Source of the DNA: Methylophaga nitratireducenticrescens | GTDB taxonomy: Bacteria > Pseudomonadota > Gammaproteobacteria > Nitrosococcales > Methylophagaceae | Direction of reading: 5' to 3' | NCBI RefSeq assembly: GCF_000260985.4 | Contig: NC_017857.3 | Location: forward strand, 2,660,924 to 2,724,923 | DNA length: 64,000 bases | Part shown: piece by piece, positions 31,129 through 38,547 of the stretch | Layout of the letters: each line of letters opens with the position of its first letter | Numbering within the stretch: position 1 is the first letter of the stretch | Program-made: the position numbers and the translations under genes | Notes under the pieces: generated by a model | Databases searched by the model: none | What the model saw: only the letters and a program-made list of their open reading frames with translations | Told to the model about the DNA's origin: nothing

Positions 31129-32669
31129 TTAACATTTACCTCGTCAACGAGTGAGGCCTGAATAACCGGCCGGCAGGTAGAGAATTCTCCAGGCACCATG
31201 CCCTGAACGACTTCTGATACAGCGGGTTTTACAAAACTAACCGGCGGCTCTGCTGTTGGATAAGTCACGGTAATTTCCGCAGGCAGATCCTGGCTTTCGC
31301 TATTTTTAATGCCGCGTGAAGTGTTATAGGGATCGGTAAAAACACCGTAATGACCGGGCTGCATTTTGTAGGTCACTGTTTCAGTTCCCATACCTGCGTT
31401 AGCCAGATATTTATTTGGATCAGTCCAGTCACGGCCATCAAGGTTTGAATAAAACTTGATATCTACCAACAAGGCATCACAAAGTGGTGTGACTTCCTCA
31501 TAAGTTGTTGGCCACGATGAGCCACCCGAGGTGTCTGGATATCTTCCCCAGTCGCCACCTTTTAACGGGCAGGCACCACCAGAATCATACGAAGCCCGAT
31601 CCGGATGGTGAACGCCGTAGAGCGGCAGGCCGATTGCCTGACCAATATCGCCATTCTCTAAATGAAAACGCGGGGTTTTAGTAACAGTGCTTTTGAGCTC
31701 GGCACCCTTTCCACCCAGCGATTCAAAATAAGGCCCTGCCGGACGAATATACTGATGGTCCGTGTTATCCGGGTTGTCATACACCGCGGTCAGAAAAATA
31801 TACGGTTTATTAAAGAAAGTTCTTTCAACCAGATAAAACTCGCCTTTCGTTTTATCAGCATCAACCGCTTGCCAGTTAACATGCAATGCATCTTTGCCGG
31901 GTTGGCCAACATTTACCCACGAACGGGCATCGGGTAAATGATTCAACCGCAGGACTTTGGCGTAGTTTTCTTTTACATCTAGACCCGCCCGTTTCCCCAA
32001 TGGTCCAATCTGATTGGCGCCCGGCTGACTGAAAGCAAAATCCAGTGCCATTTTGGCGTAGGGATAATCATTGCCAGACATGGTGCAATAATAATTAGCC
32101 AAATCAATCGGCTCATGATCTGCATATTGCTGATCAAAAATCGGATGATTAATCGGCAAATCTACGAAATTTAATTTGCCCTCTTCATTAAACTTTTGAT
32201 CAGGATATTTATAGCCTGACCAACTTTCCTCTGGCAGGTAGTAGCTGTAGTTGTCTTCAATGTGCTGCTGATTTTCAACCGCCAGAATATCGGCAGCTTT
32301 ATCCAGACCCTGGCCATCTCTTTTCAGATAAAAGCGGACCGTGCCATTTTCCTGGATACGCCACAGGCCATGCTTACCCTCACCTATCATGGTGAACACC
32401 TGCTCAACCACGTTGACAAAACGGTAGGTGGAGTTGGTGCTCATATAACCGTAATAAACCGGCAGATGCGGGATCTGTGAATGGGTTTTATCCGGACGAC
32501 CAACGCCCAACAGCGATTTTTGTTTATTGTCCTCAGTGACCATTTGGTCAAAGGTATAAAAAAATGGATCGCCACCTGTCAGATCAATTATGTCTGCTGC
32601 ATGAATACTACCAACAGCAGTGATCGACAGGCTTAATGAAAGTATCTTGCTGAGTTTGATTTTGTTCAT
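31125..32669 (-). CDS. Secreted protein of unknown family (514 residues)
   Basis: I do not recognise this family. The start at 32669 has AAGGAG 7 bases upstream and gives MNKIKLSKILSLSLSITAVG, a clear signal peptide ending SIHAA; the frame is open 27 codons further but without a signal. The mature part is soluble-looking, rich in Tyr, Pro, Asp and Gly, with four Cys (CTMSGNDYPY, GGACPLKGGDW, TPLCDALL, STCRPVI) that could form disulfides. It has no lipobox or membrane span. It lies between a cupin gene (93 bp) and a porin gene (4-bp overlap), so it probably acts in the periplasm or outside with them. Confidence 0.7.
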   Translation of the reverse strand: MNKIKLSKILSLSLSITAVGSIHAADIIDLTGGDPFFYTFDQMVTEDNKQKSLLGVGRPDKTHSQIPHLPVYYGYMSTNSTYRFVNVVEQVFTMIGEGKHGLWRIQENGTVRFYLKRDGQGLDKAADILAVENQQHIEDNYSYYLPEESWSGYKYPDQKFNEEGKLNFVDLPINHPIFDQQYADHEPIDLANYYCTMSGNDYPYAKMALDFAFSQPGANQIGPLGKRAGLDVKENYAKVLRLNHLPDARSWVNVGQPGKDALHVNWQAVDADKTKGEFYLVERTFFNKPYIFLTAVYDNPDNTDHQYIRPAGPYFESLGGKGAELKSTVTKTPRFHLENGDIGQAIGLPLYGVHHPDRASYDSGGACPLKGGDWGRYPDTSGGSSWPTTYEEVTPLCDALLVDIKFYSNLDGRDWTDPNKYLANAGMGTETVTYKMQPGHYGVFTDPYNTSRGIKNSESQDLPAEITVTYPTAEPPVSFVKPAVSEVVQGMVPGEFSTCRPVIQASLVDEVNVK

Positions 32670-32762
32670 TTCTCTCTCCTTCAAAAAATAAGGATGTCTG
32701 CCAGCATTGTTATTATTATTTGCTGTTTTATTACTCAAACATCCCGGCAAATGGTTGTTGGA

Positions 32763-33203
32763 CTAGAACACTGTTCGCTGGCCACAAGCGAATGCCAGCC
32801 CTGAGCTATCAGTCGAAAAAGTGATGGTTGAACCATTCGGGAAGAACAAAACATCACCCGGCTTGGCTGATACTTCTTGTTTGCCATCGGAAAAAGTAAT
32901 ATTGCCTTCAAGCATGACTTTGATGTCATCGTAATCGTAGGTATAAACCAGAGGATTGCCCGCTTCGATTCTGAACAAACCGCATGAAATCGGTGACTGC
33001 GGATGACCGGAACCGACAATATCTTCAAAAAACGCTGCAACGCCCGGCTCTTCCATTGAAGAAAGCTCCATTTGCTGGGCATCGGGGAAAAACTTCAGGT
33101 TTTTACTGACCCCATCATGCTCAACCACACCATGTGCCAGGGCCATTGCACTAACTGTTAAACCTATAGCGGCAGCACCAATCATCGGTAATCTGATATT
33201 CAT
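32763..33203 (-). CDS. Exported cupin-fold protein (EutQ-like domain)
   Basis: A 146-residue protein with a signal peptide (about 1-23, ending SAMALA) and one cupin beta-barrel at about 75-140: YDYDDIKVMLEGNITFSDGK, then VSAKPGDVLFFPNGSTITFS. The motif resembles the EutQ-like cupin group but lacks the usual His-rich metal site, so metal binding is doubtful. It is the first gene of a three-gene leftward operon, with a good promoter upstream. A periplasmic ligand-binding role is inferred. Confidence 0.75.
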   Translation of the reverse strand: MNIRLPMIGAAAIGLTVSAMALAHGVVEHDGVSKNLKFFPDAQQMELSSMEEPGVAAFFEDIVGSGHPQSPISCGLFRIEAGNPLVYTYDYDDIKVMLEGNITFSDGKQEVSAKPGDVLFFPNGSTITFSTDSSGLAFACGQRTVF

Positions 33204-33307
33204 TTCTGTATCTCCAAAAATATTTAACTAAATGCATTCAATGATTTAGCAGATTTCATAGCTTCTGCTCTGTCACGTTCAGGAAAAAAGTCCTGCATGC
33301 GTTTTTA

Positions 33308-33337
33308 GTTATATTCCCGTCAAATATTACCTGTCAA
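33308..33337 (-). promoter_or_regulatory. Sigma-70-like promoter of the cupin operon
   Basis: On the minus strand TTGACA (33337-33332) and TATAAC (33313-33308) are separated by 18 bp, about 105 bp upstream of the cupin start. The -35 hexamer overlaps the first operator-like repeat at 33336, so a bound regulator would block it. Confidence 0.65.
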
Positions 33338-33367
33338 GTAATTTATTACTCATTAAGTAATTTACTC
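33336..33367. promoter_or_regulatory. Paired operator-like repeats between divergent promoters
   Basis: AAGTAATTTATTACTC (33336-33351) and AAGTAATTTACTC (33355-33367) form a direct repeat; AGTAATTTATTACT is itself an inverted repeat, and TTACT/AGTAA arms link the two. The block overlaps the cupin -35 and lies just before a TATAAT at 33370-33375 on the plus strand, which would serve the HTH-PAS gene. It is the natural binding site for that regulator (inference). Confidence 0.6.
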
Positions 33368-33369
33368 GC

Positions 33370-33375
33370 TATAAT
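33370..33375 (+). promoter_or_regulatory. Probable -10 element of the HTH-PAS gene
   Basis: A perfect TATAAT lies 83 bp upstream of the regulator start. The matching -35 region falls inside the repeat block and is poor (TTACTC), as in promoters under autoregulation. Confidence 0.5.
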
Positions 33376-33457
33376 AAAGACCTGAAATGTTCGTGCTAAC
33401 ATGCTTTGCGGCAGTTAGCTGATCACTGGAAATGGCCACAGGAGTTTTTGCAAAGCG

Positions 33458-34828
33458 ATGAAAAAAAACGGATTTGGCGAACGCCTGAAGGTATTGCTCA
33501 AACAAAAATCGTTGACCCAGGCACAGGTTGCCAAAGCGATTGGCACCTCTATTCCGTCCGTCAACAGATGGACCAAAGGTGGCGAGATTGAGTATGAAAA
33601 CCTGCGTTCTTTGGCTGATTTTCTGGAAATAAACTGGGTTTGGCTCAGATATGGTGATGAAGCCATCGAGAGCCTGCAATCGGATGCGCCTGATAATGGC
33701 CCGATGAAAGATCTTCGCCGCGAATATCTGAATCAGATCCTCGAAAACGAAGCCCGGATGAAAGCGGCCCTGGAAATGGCTCAAATAATTAATTGGGAAT
33801 GGAATGTGCTCACCGGTACCGTGACCTGCTCAGAAAACGCCACACAGCTTTTTGGCGTCACAGCAGATCATTTACCGAATTGCATGATGCCTTTCACACA
33901 ACTGCCACTGGAAGAATTAGTAACCACTTTTGGCAGCGGCCAGCCGCATGACTGGGATTTCGAAGTCATTGATGATACCGGGCAGACAAAATGGTTCTCA
34001 TCTCGTGCTGAGCTTATTTATGATGCAGCAAACCGGCCGATCAAAGTCATTGGTGTCAGCAGCGACATTACCGATCGTAAACAGGTCGAAATGGCGCTGG
34101 CACAAAGTGAATATATTCAAAAAAGAATTATCGACATTATTCCAGTCGGCCTTTGGGTAGCTGATGAAACCGGCAAAATCTGTCTGGCCAATCCAGAAGT
34201 AAAACGGATCTGGGGCGGCGCCAAATATGTTGGCCTAGAACATTATGGTGTGTACAAAGGTTGGTGGGAAAAAAACGGCAAAGAATTGGGCGCTGAAGGC
34301 TGGACATTGGCCCGCGCCGTTAAACATGGTGAAACCAGTGAACCGGAAGTCGTTAATATCGAAACTTTTGATGGGCACCAGCGCACAATTATTATGCACG
34401 CTACCCCGCTTAAAAATGCGGCGGGAGAAATTATCGGCGCGATTGAAGTTAATCAGGACATTACCGATCTAAAAAACACTGAGCGCACATTGATGACTGC
34501 ACTGGAGCAATGGCAAGCGGTGTTTGATCAGAATGAATTTGCGGTCATACAACTTGATGACAATCTGCAAATTAAAAAAGTCAGTGAAAAACTCAAACAA
34601 TCATTAAAAACTACTGCCAAATCAAAACAACTGACTGATTTGCTTGATACCGTTATCGCTGAAAAAATAATGCATCAGTTGGCTAATGCGCCAAGGCAGA
34701 CGCTCAGCAGTTTTCGTATTGATAATGCGATCTTAGCTGGCACGTGGCATCAACCCCCCATTTTTGTGCTCCATGATGAACGTCAGAATATAAAACCAAT
34801 GACCCTGATTTTTTTTCTTGAATGCTGA
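33458..34828 (+). CDS. XRE-type HTH regulator with PAS sensor domains
   Basis: A 456-residue cytoplasmic regulator. Residues about 5-62 form an XRE helix-turn-helix (LTQAQVAKAIGTSIPSVNRW). Then come a PAS domain (about 95-212, ending VIGVSSDITDRKQVE, the PAC signature), a second PAS domain (about 218-338, with DIIPVGLWVADETGKI and ending GAIEVNQDITDLKNTE) and a weaker PAS-like segment (about 345-450). No kinase or cyclase domain is present, so it should bind DNA directly in response to a small ligand or redox signal. It is divergent from the cupin/secreted protein/porin operon. A run of eight T lies near the 3' end; a slip there would change only the last few residues. Confidence 0.85.
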   Translation: MKKNGFGERLKVLLKQKSLTQAQVAKAIGTSIPSVNRWTKGGEIEYENLRSLADFLEINWVWLRYGDEAIESLQSDAPDNGPMKDLRREYLNQILENEARMKAALEMAQIINWEWNVLTGTVTCSENATQLFGVTADHLPNCMMPFTQLPLEELVTTFGSGQPHDWDFEVIDDTGQTKWFSSRAELIYDAANRPIKVIGVSSDITDRKQVEMALAQSEYIQKRIIDIIPVGLWVADETGKICLANPEVKRIWGGAKYVGLEHYGVYKGWWEKNGKELGAEGWTLARAVKHGETSEPEVVNIETFDGHQRTIIMHATPLKNAAGEIIGAIEVNQDITDLKNTERTLMTALEQWQAVFDQNEFAVIQLDDNLQIKKVSEKLKQSLKTTAKSKQLTDLLDTVIAEKIMHQLANAPRQTLSSFRIDNAILAGTWHQPPIFVLHDERQNIKPMTLIFFLEC

Positions 34829-34855
34829 TAATAAATAAGTGCTTTGAATCTGAGC

Positions 34856-34895
34856 ATACTAGAGATAGTAGCTGAGAACGCCTCTAGTATTTTTT
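34856..34895 (+). terminator. Intrinsic terminator of the HTH-PAS gene
   Basis: Stem ATACTAGAG / CTCTAGTAT (34856-34864 and 34882-34890) with a 17-base loop, followed by a run of T, 27 bp after the stop codon. Confidence 0.8.
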
Positions 34896-35213
34896 GTATC
34901 TGTTACGTTCTACAAGGCAATAGTTGTTGAAGTGCTGAAAGGAAATTCCGTAGAAGCTCATCCGATTTAAGATTGATGTAGATTAAGTTGTAGAATAAAA
35001 GATGGTAGACCTAAGGCCACCGATAAAAATTCAGGAAAATGAATCTGGCAAGTCTAGATTTTTTCAATCCACAGAAAGTAAAACTAAAAGCAACATTAAC
35101 CAATGAAATTGTTTGGTCAACGGTAGTACGAAGCACTGCATGCCATTGACCATACTAAGCTATCTCATTGGCTTCTCCTGTAGCACGTTTAACTAATCAG
35201 GAGATTCTCAAAA
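34896..35213. other. Non-coding stretch upstream of the ardA-like fragment
   Basis: No open frame here looks like a gene. The right part carries a nested inverted repeat (listed separately), and CAGGAG at about 35200 is the likely ribosome site of the following fragment. The left part shows nothing I can name. Confidence 0.5.
35100..35171. promoter_or_regulatory. Nested inverted repeat upstream of the ardA-like gene
   Basis: Outer arms CCAATGA (35100-35106) and TCATTGG (35165-35171) enclose inner arms TGGTCAA (35114-35120) and TTGACCA (35146-35152), all perfect. As single-stranded DNA or RNA this would fold into a long interrupted hairpin about 45 bp before the start codon. Plasmid ardA genes are known to use folded single-strand promoters, so this is a possible relic of one. 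Confidence 0.45.
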
Positions 35214-35456
35214 ATGATAACTATATGCGCAGTCTCTTATGACACTTCAGCAGCAGCCTTTTACTTTAGTACAATCGCTGAATATAACGAAAAATATACT
35301 AAACGTTTACCTGTCGAAGAATATGAAATCCAATTCATTGACGGCGACAACCCAAAACTCTTCAGTGAAGCCGTCATCTGTCAAAGCAATCTTGAATTTT
35401 GGTTCGATTCACTTGCAGACCTTGATGACAACTCCGATGCTGGAATGAATGTTTGA
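35214..35456 (+). pseudogene. ardA: ArdA-like antirestriction protein, N-terminal fragment
   Basis: An 80-codon frame whose product (AAFYFSTIAEYNEKYTKRL, then EEYEIQFIDGDNPKLFSEAV) resembles the N-terminal half of ArdA-type antirestriction proteins, small acidic DNA mimics that inhibit type I restriction enzymes. It is acidic as expected. The natural sequence stops at about codon 75, where an IS3 transposase remnant begins in another frame; the last residues come from the insert. A matching C-terminal piece lies downstream. The family call is by pattern memory and needs a search. Confidence 0.55.
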
Positions 35457-35623
35457 ATCAACACTGGTTTAGAACACTGGACGAAGCCAAATATGAAATT
35501 GACTTGTGGCGGGAGCATTACAACCACATCCGACCGCATAGCTCATTGAATTACATGCCACCAGTTGAATACGCAAAACATGCCGCATAAAGTAACCAAA
35601 TATCATCTAAGGATTGGTACTAA
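35440..35623 (+). mobile_element. IS3-family remnant (transposase C-terminus) inside ardA
   Basis: A frame ending at TAA 35588-35590 reads NECLNQHWFRTLDEAKYEI, then WREHYNHIRPHSSLNYMPPV, the C-terminal end of an IS3-family integrase-type transposase including the RPHSSL motif. About 30 non-coding bases follow, probably the right end of the element. The rest of the element is missing. It differs from the remnant at 29.2-30.1 kb, whose RPH end is lost and whose orientation is opposite. Confidence 0.8.
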
Positions 35624-35743
35624 TTCAAGGGAAAGGTCACGAGCTACATCGACTATGACGCTATGGCGCACGACATGAAAATAAACGGTAAAATATACGA
35701 ATTCAGTTTCGAAACCATCATCACAAATGCTCAGGATTTCTGA
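35624..35743 (+). pseudogene. ardA: ArdA-like antirestriction protein, C-terminal fragment
   Basis: After the IS remnant a short open frame reads VTSYIDYDAMAHDMKINGK, then IYEFSFETIITNAQDF and a TGA. The YIDYDAMAxDM element resembles the C-terminal end of ArdA proteins. Its frame differs from that of the N-terminal fragment, as expected from an insertion plus deletion. Together the two pieces give a broken gene that lacks its middle third. Confidence 0.55.
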
Positions 35744-35855
35744 GCATTAGCCATACTGGCATATCCATTAAATATAGGGGTTTCAGGCAGGTTTAATGAT
35801 GTCGGAACCTTATTTACGATTTGAAGGCACCTTTCGGAGGTAAATATTATTGGCT

Positions 35856-37061
35856 TTATCCAGCTTGAATAAATGGTAGTACCGCTGCTCCAGCCGTTAG
35901 TCCATCTAGATAATTTGCCCACGATTGCATCATCCTTTTACGTTCGGACAAATACTCAGCATAGTTATAAGCTGCCCTAACCCCATCACGCTCACTGTGG
36001 GCTAGTTGCCTTTCGATTGCATCACGGTTCCAGCCTTGCTCGTTCAAAATGGTAGAGGCCATACTTCGGAAGCCATGCCCCACCATTTCATCACCCGTAT
36101 AACCAAGCCGTCTTAGAGCGCCGTTTACGGTGTTTTCGCTCATTGGTCTTGTGATGGTGCGTATTGAGGGGAAAAGATACTTTCCTGAGCCTGTGAGGGG
36201 CTTTAATGTTTCGATAACGGCGATTGCTTGTTTAGATAGCGGGACGATATGAACTGAGGCCATTTTCATTTTTTCGGCAGGTATACGCCATTCGGCTTTT
36301 TCTAAATCAAACTCAGTCCATTCGGCATGTCTTAATTCACCTGGACGTACAAAAACTAGCGGGGCTAGTCGTAGCGCACAAAGAGTCACAAAAGAGCCTG
36401 AATAGCCATTTATGGCCCTTAAAAGTCCGCCGATCTGCTTTGGTTCAATTATTGACGCATGATGCTTGACCTTTACAGGCGGTAATGCACCTTTCAAGTC
36501 AGTGGAGGGATCGCGCTCTGCTCTGCCAGTTGCAACGGCATAACGGAAAATCTGTCCACATTTCTGATGAACTCTGTGGGCTGTTTCTAAAATACCTCGG
36601 CTTTCCATTCTTCTCAGCACCGCCAACAATTCTGGTGCTTTAATATCGTTAATATTTTTTGAGCCAATGAAGGGAAACACTTCTCTTTCAAGACGGCTGA
36701 TCGTATTGAGCGCGTATTTTTCTGACCAACGATGCCGAAATTTTTGATGCCATTCACGGGCAACAAACTCAAAGCTTAACTGACCAGCATTTAACTGCTT
36801 TTCAGCCTTGCGAATATCGGAAGGATCGACACCATTGGCAATCTGCTTTCTTAATTCATCCCGTTGCTCTCTTGCCTGCTTAAGACCAACATCAGGATAG
36901 GTGCCAACAGATAATCTTTTTTGCTTTCCATCAAAACGGAATTTGAATCGCCACCATTTTCCGCCGGTAGTAGACACCTCTATGTACAAGCCCTTTTCAT
37001 CCGATACGGCGTAAAGCTTATCCTTTGGTTTTAGTGCTTTTATCTTCACATCGGTCAGCAT
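35856..37061 (-). CDS. Tyrosine-recombinase integrase (P4-type, DUF4102 N-terminus)
   Basis: Site-specific recombinase of the kind that inserts islands into tRNA genes; 401 residues. The N-terminal DUF4102 arm-binding domain covers about 3-85 (LYIEVSTTGGKWWRFKFRFD), a SAM-like core-binding domain about 98-180, and the catalytic domain follows with all key residues: Arg239 (VRPGELR), His329 and Arg332 (HGFRS), His355 (AHSERDG) and Tyr365 (AAYNYAEYL). It appears intact. Its start lies 165 bp from the 3' end of tRNA-Leu and it reads away from it, the usual layout for an element integrated at that tRNA. Confidence 0.92.
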   Translation of the reverse strand: MLTDVKIKALKPKDKLYAVSDEKGLYIEVSTTGGKWWRFKFRFDGKQKRLSVGTYPDVGLKQAREQRDELRKQIANGVDPSDIRKAEKQLNAGQLSFEFVAREWHQKFRHRWSEKYALNTISRLEREVFPFIGSKNINDIKAPELLAVLRRMESRGILETAHRVHQKCGQIFRYAVATGRAERDPSTDLKGALPPVKVKHHASIIEPKQIGGLLRAINGYSGSFVTLCALRLAPLVFVRPGELRHAEWTEFDLEKAEWRIPAEKMKMASVHIVPLSKQAIAVIETLKPLTGSGKYLFPSIRTITRPMSENTVNGALRRLGYTGDEMVGHGFRSMASTILNEQGWNRDAIERQLAHSERDGVRAAYNYAEYLSERKRMMQSWANYLDGLTAGAAVLPFIQAG

Positions 37062-37063
37062 GT

Positions 37064-37111
37064 GGTGCCAACTCCTTTACACTTAAGTCTGATGGCACCA
37101 TAGTTGGCACC
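37064..37111. repeat. Inverted repeats just upstream of the integrase start
   Basis: GGTGCCAACT (37064-37073) and AGTTGGCACC (37102-37111) are perfect 10-bp inverted arms, with a further TGGCACCA at 37093-37100 between them. They sit immediately before the integrase ATG, where arm-type binding sites or an autorepression site would be expected. Confidence 0.6.
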
Positions 37112-37163
37112 AATAAATGGTACATGTCAAGGGATGTGATGGGACGTTATGATATGACAGACA

Positions 37164-37190
37164 CAAAAAAACCCGTTATAAAACGGGCTT
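37164..37190 (-). terminator. Intrinsic terminator downstream of tRNA-Leu
   Basis: On the minus strand the stem CCCGT/ACGGG with a short A/T loop (37172-37187) is followed by seven T. It lies about 40 bp beyond the tRNA 3' end and would end the secG-leuU transcript before the integrase gene. Confidence 0.75.
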
Positions 37191-37225
37191 TTAGGTACTA
37201 CTTGCGACATTATGAAATGTCTAAT

Positions 37226-37310
37226 TGGTGCCGTCGGCCGGAGTCGAACCGGCACACCCTAAGGCACTACCCCCTCAAGATAGCGTGTCTACCAATTTCA
37301 CCACGACGGC
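37226..37310 (-). tRNA. leuU: tRNA-Leu (GAG anticodon)
   Basis: An 85-base long-variable-arm tRNA with encoded CCA. Acceptor arms GCCGTCG/CGACGGC pair fully; the D-arm region GGTGAAATTGGTAGACAC, the anticodon loop CTTGAGG with GAG, and the T-loop GGTTCGACTCC are all standard for tRNA-Leu. It follows secG by 19 bp on the same strand, the conserved secG-leuU order, and is the apparent integration target of the adjacent integrase. Confidence 0.96.
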
Positions 37311-37329
37311 AATTTGATTGAGGCATATT

Positions 37330-37656
37330 TTACGGAAATTCTGGCAGATCTGCAGGAGTTTCTTCAGCGGGCTGCTCAATGACAACTGAGTCAGTGACAC
37401 TTTGCACCCTGTCAGCATTCCCTGCAAGATAAGCTAATGTCAGACTGGTAATAAAAAATACCGTGGCCAGAATTGCACTACTACGACTCAGAAAAGATGC
37501 TGAGCCCTGACTGCCGAATAAACTGGCAGAAGCTCCACCACCACCGCCACCACCAAAAGCAGCACCGGCATCAGCCCCTTTACCGTGTTGGATTAAAATC
37601 AAACCTACTAACAATAGTGAGATCACAATGTGAACCACCAGAATCAACGCATCCAT
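37330..37656 (-). CDS. secG: Preprotein translocase subunit SecG
   Basis: Small inner-membrane partner of SecYE that assists protein export; 108 residues. Two helices (about 1-20 and 60-80) flank the conserved loop IQHGKGADAGAAFGGGGGGG and SLFGSQGSASFLSRSSA. The acidic Pro/Glu tail is usual. It is 8 bp after tpiA and just upstream of leuU. Confidence 0.96.
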   Translation of the reverse strand: MDALILVVHIVISLLLVGLILIQHGKGADAGAAFGGGGGGGASASLFGSQGSASFLSRSSAILATVFFITSLTLAYLAGNADRVQSVTDSVVIEQPAEETPADLPEFP

Positions 37657-37664
37657 TTAATTTC

Positions 37665-38444
37665 CTAATTTTGAACTGCAGCCTGACAGATTTGGACAAA
37701 CTCATCGGCATCACGAGAACCTCCACCGATTAATCCACCATCAATATCTGGCTTGGCAAATAATGGGGCAGCATTATTACCTTTTACGCTGCCGCCGTAA
37801 AGTATTCTGAGTGATGCAGCAATATTTGCATCATGTTTTGCCACCCGCTGACGCATAAAAGAATGCACATCCTGCGCCCATTCCGGGCTGGCGGTTTTTC
37901 CTGTACCGATTGCCCAAACCGGTTCATATGCTAATACAACTTTTGACAACATTTCGACACCCTGTTGCGCAATAACGATGTCCATAAGTCGTGCTACCAT
38001 CTCTTCGGTACGCCCCATGGAATGTTCTTCTGGACTTTCACCGATACAGATAATAGGTGTAATGCCATGTTTGACAGACATTTCATATTTTTCAGCGATG
38101 ATGTGATCCAGAAAGACCTGATCCAGGTTTAATTCCGCGTACAAACAACGTCGCTCTGAATGCCCGATCAAAACATACTGACAACTGAAATCACGCAACA
38201 TGGCCGCTGATATTTCACCTGTATAGGCACCGGAGTCAAATTGCGATACATTCTGAGTGCCCCAATGCATTCCTGTTCCCGTTAAAGCAGACTGAACCTG
38301 TTGTATATAAAGTGCGGGAGGAAATAGAGCGACATCCACTGACGCAAACGAGTCTCTTTGCGCCAGTATCGCATCAAGCAACAATTTGTTACTTGCGCTA
38401 GAGCCGTTCATTTTCCAGTTACCAGCGACCAGCGGTTTGCGCAC
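37665..38444 (-). CDS. tpiA: Triosephosphate isomerase
   Basis: Interconverts dihydroxyacetone phosphate and glyceraldehyde 3-phosphate. The 259-residue TIM barrel has Asn/Lys of GNWKMNG at the start, catalytic His in IGHSERR and catalytic Glu in the signature AYEPVWAIGTGKTA, plus the phosphate loop YGGSVKGNN and GLIGGGS. It lies 103 bp downstream of glmM. Confidence 0.97.
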   Translation of the reverse strand: MRKPLVAGNWKMNGSSASNKLLLDAILAQRDSFASVDVALFPPALYIQQVQSALTGTGMHWGTQNVSQFDSGAYTGEISAAMLRDFSCQYVLIGHSERRCLYAELNLDQVFLDHIIAEKYEMSVKHGITPIICIGESPEEHSMGRTEEMVARLMDIVIAQQGVEMLSKVVLAYEPVWAIGTGKTASPEWAQDVHSFMRQRVAKHDANIAASLRILYGGSVKGNNAAPLFAKPDIDGGLIGGGSRDADEFVQICQAAVQN

Positions 38445-38547
38445 AGATACCTACTCTTAATAAAAATGAATCATAAAGGTTACCGACAGACAGTAGATAA
38501 AGCAATGTCATTACCGTTTACGCTGTTACTATAATAAAACTACCGGA

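Noticed and set aside
32735-33082. 115-codon minus-strand frame within the cupin gene
   Set aside because: Same strand but different frame; the cupin frame has the signal peptide and fold motif.
34809-34816. Frameshift at the T8 run near the end of the HTH-PAS gene
   Set aside because: Both frames end within a few codons, so a shift would change little and there is no sign of a longer lost domain.
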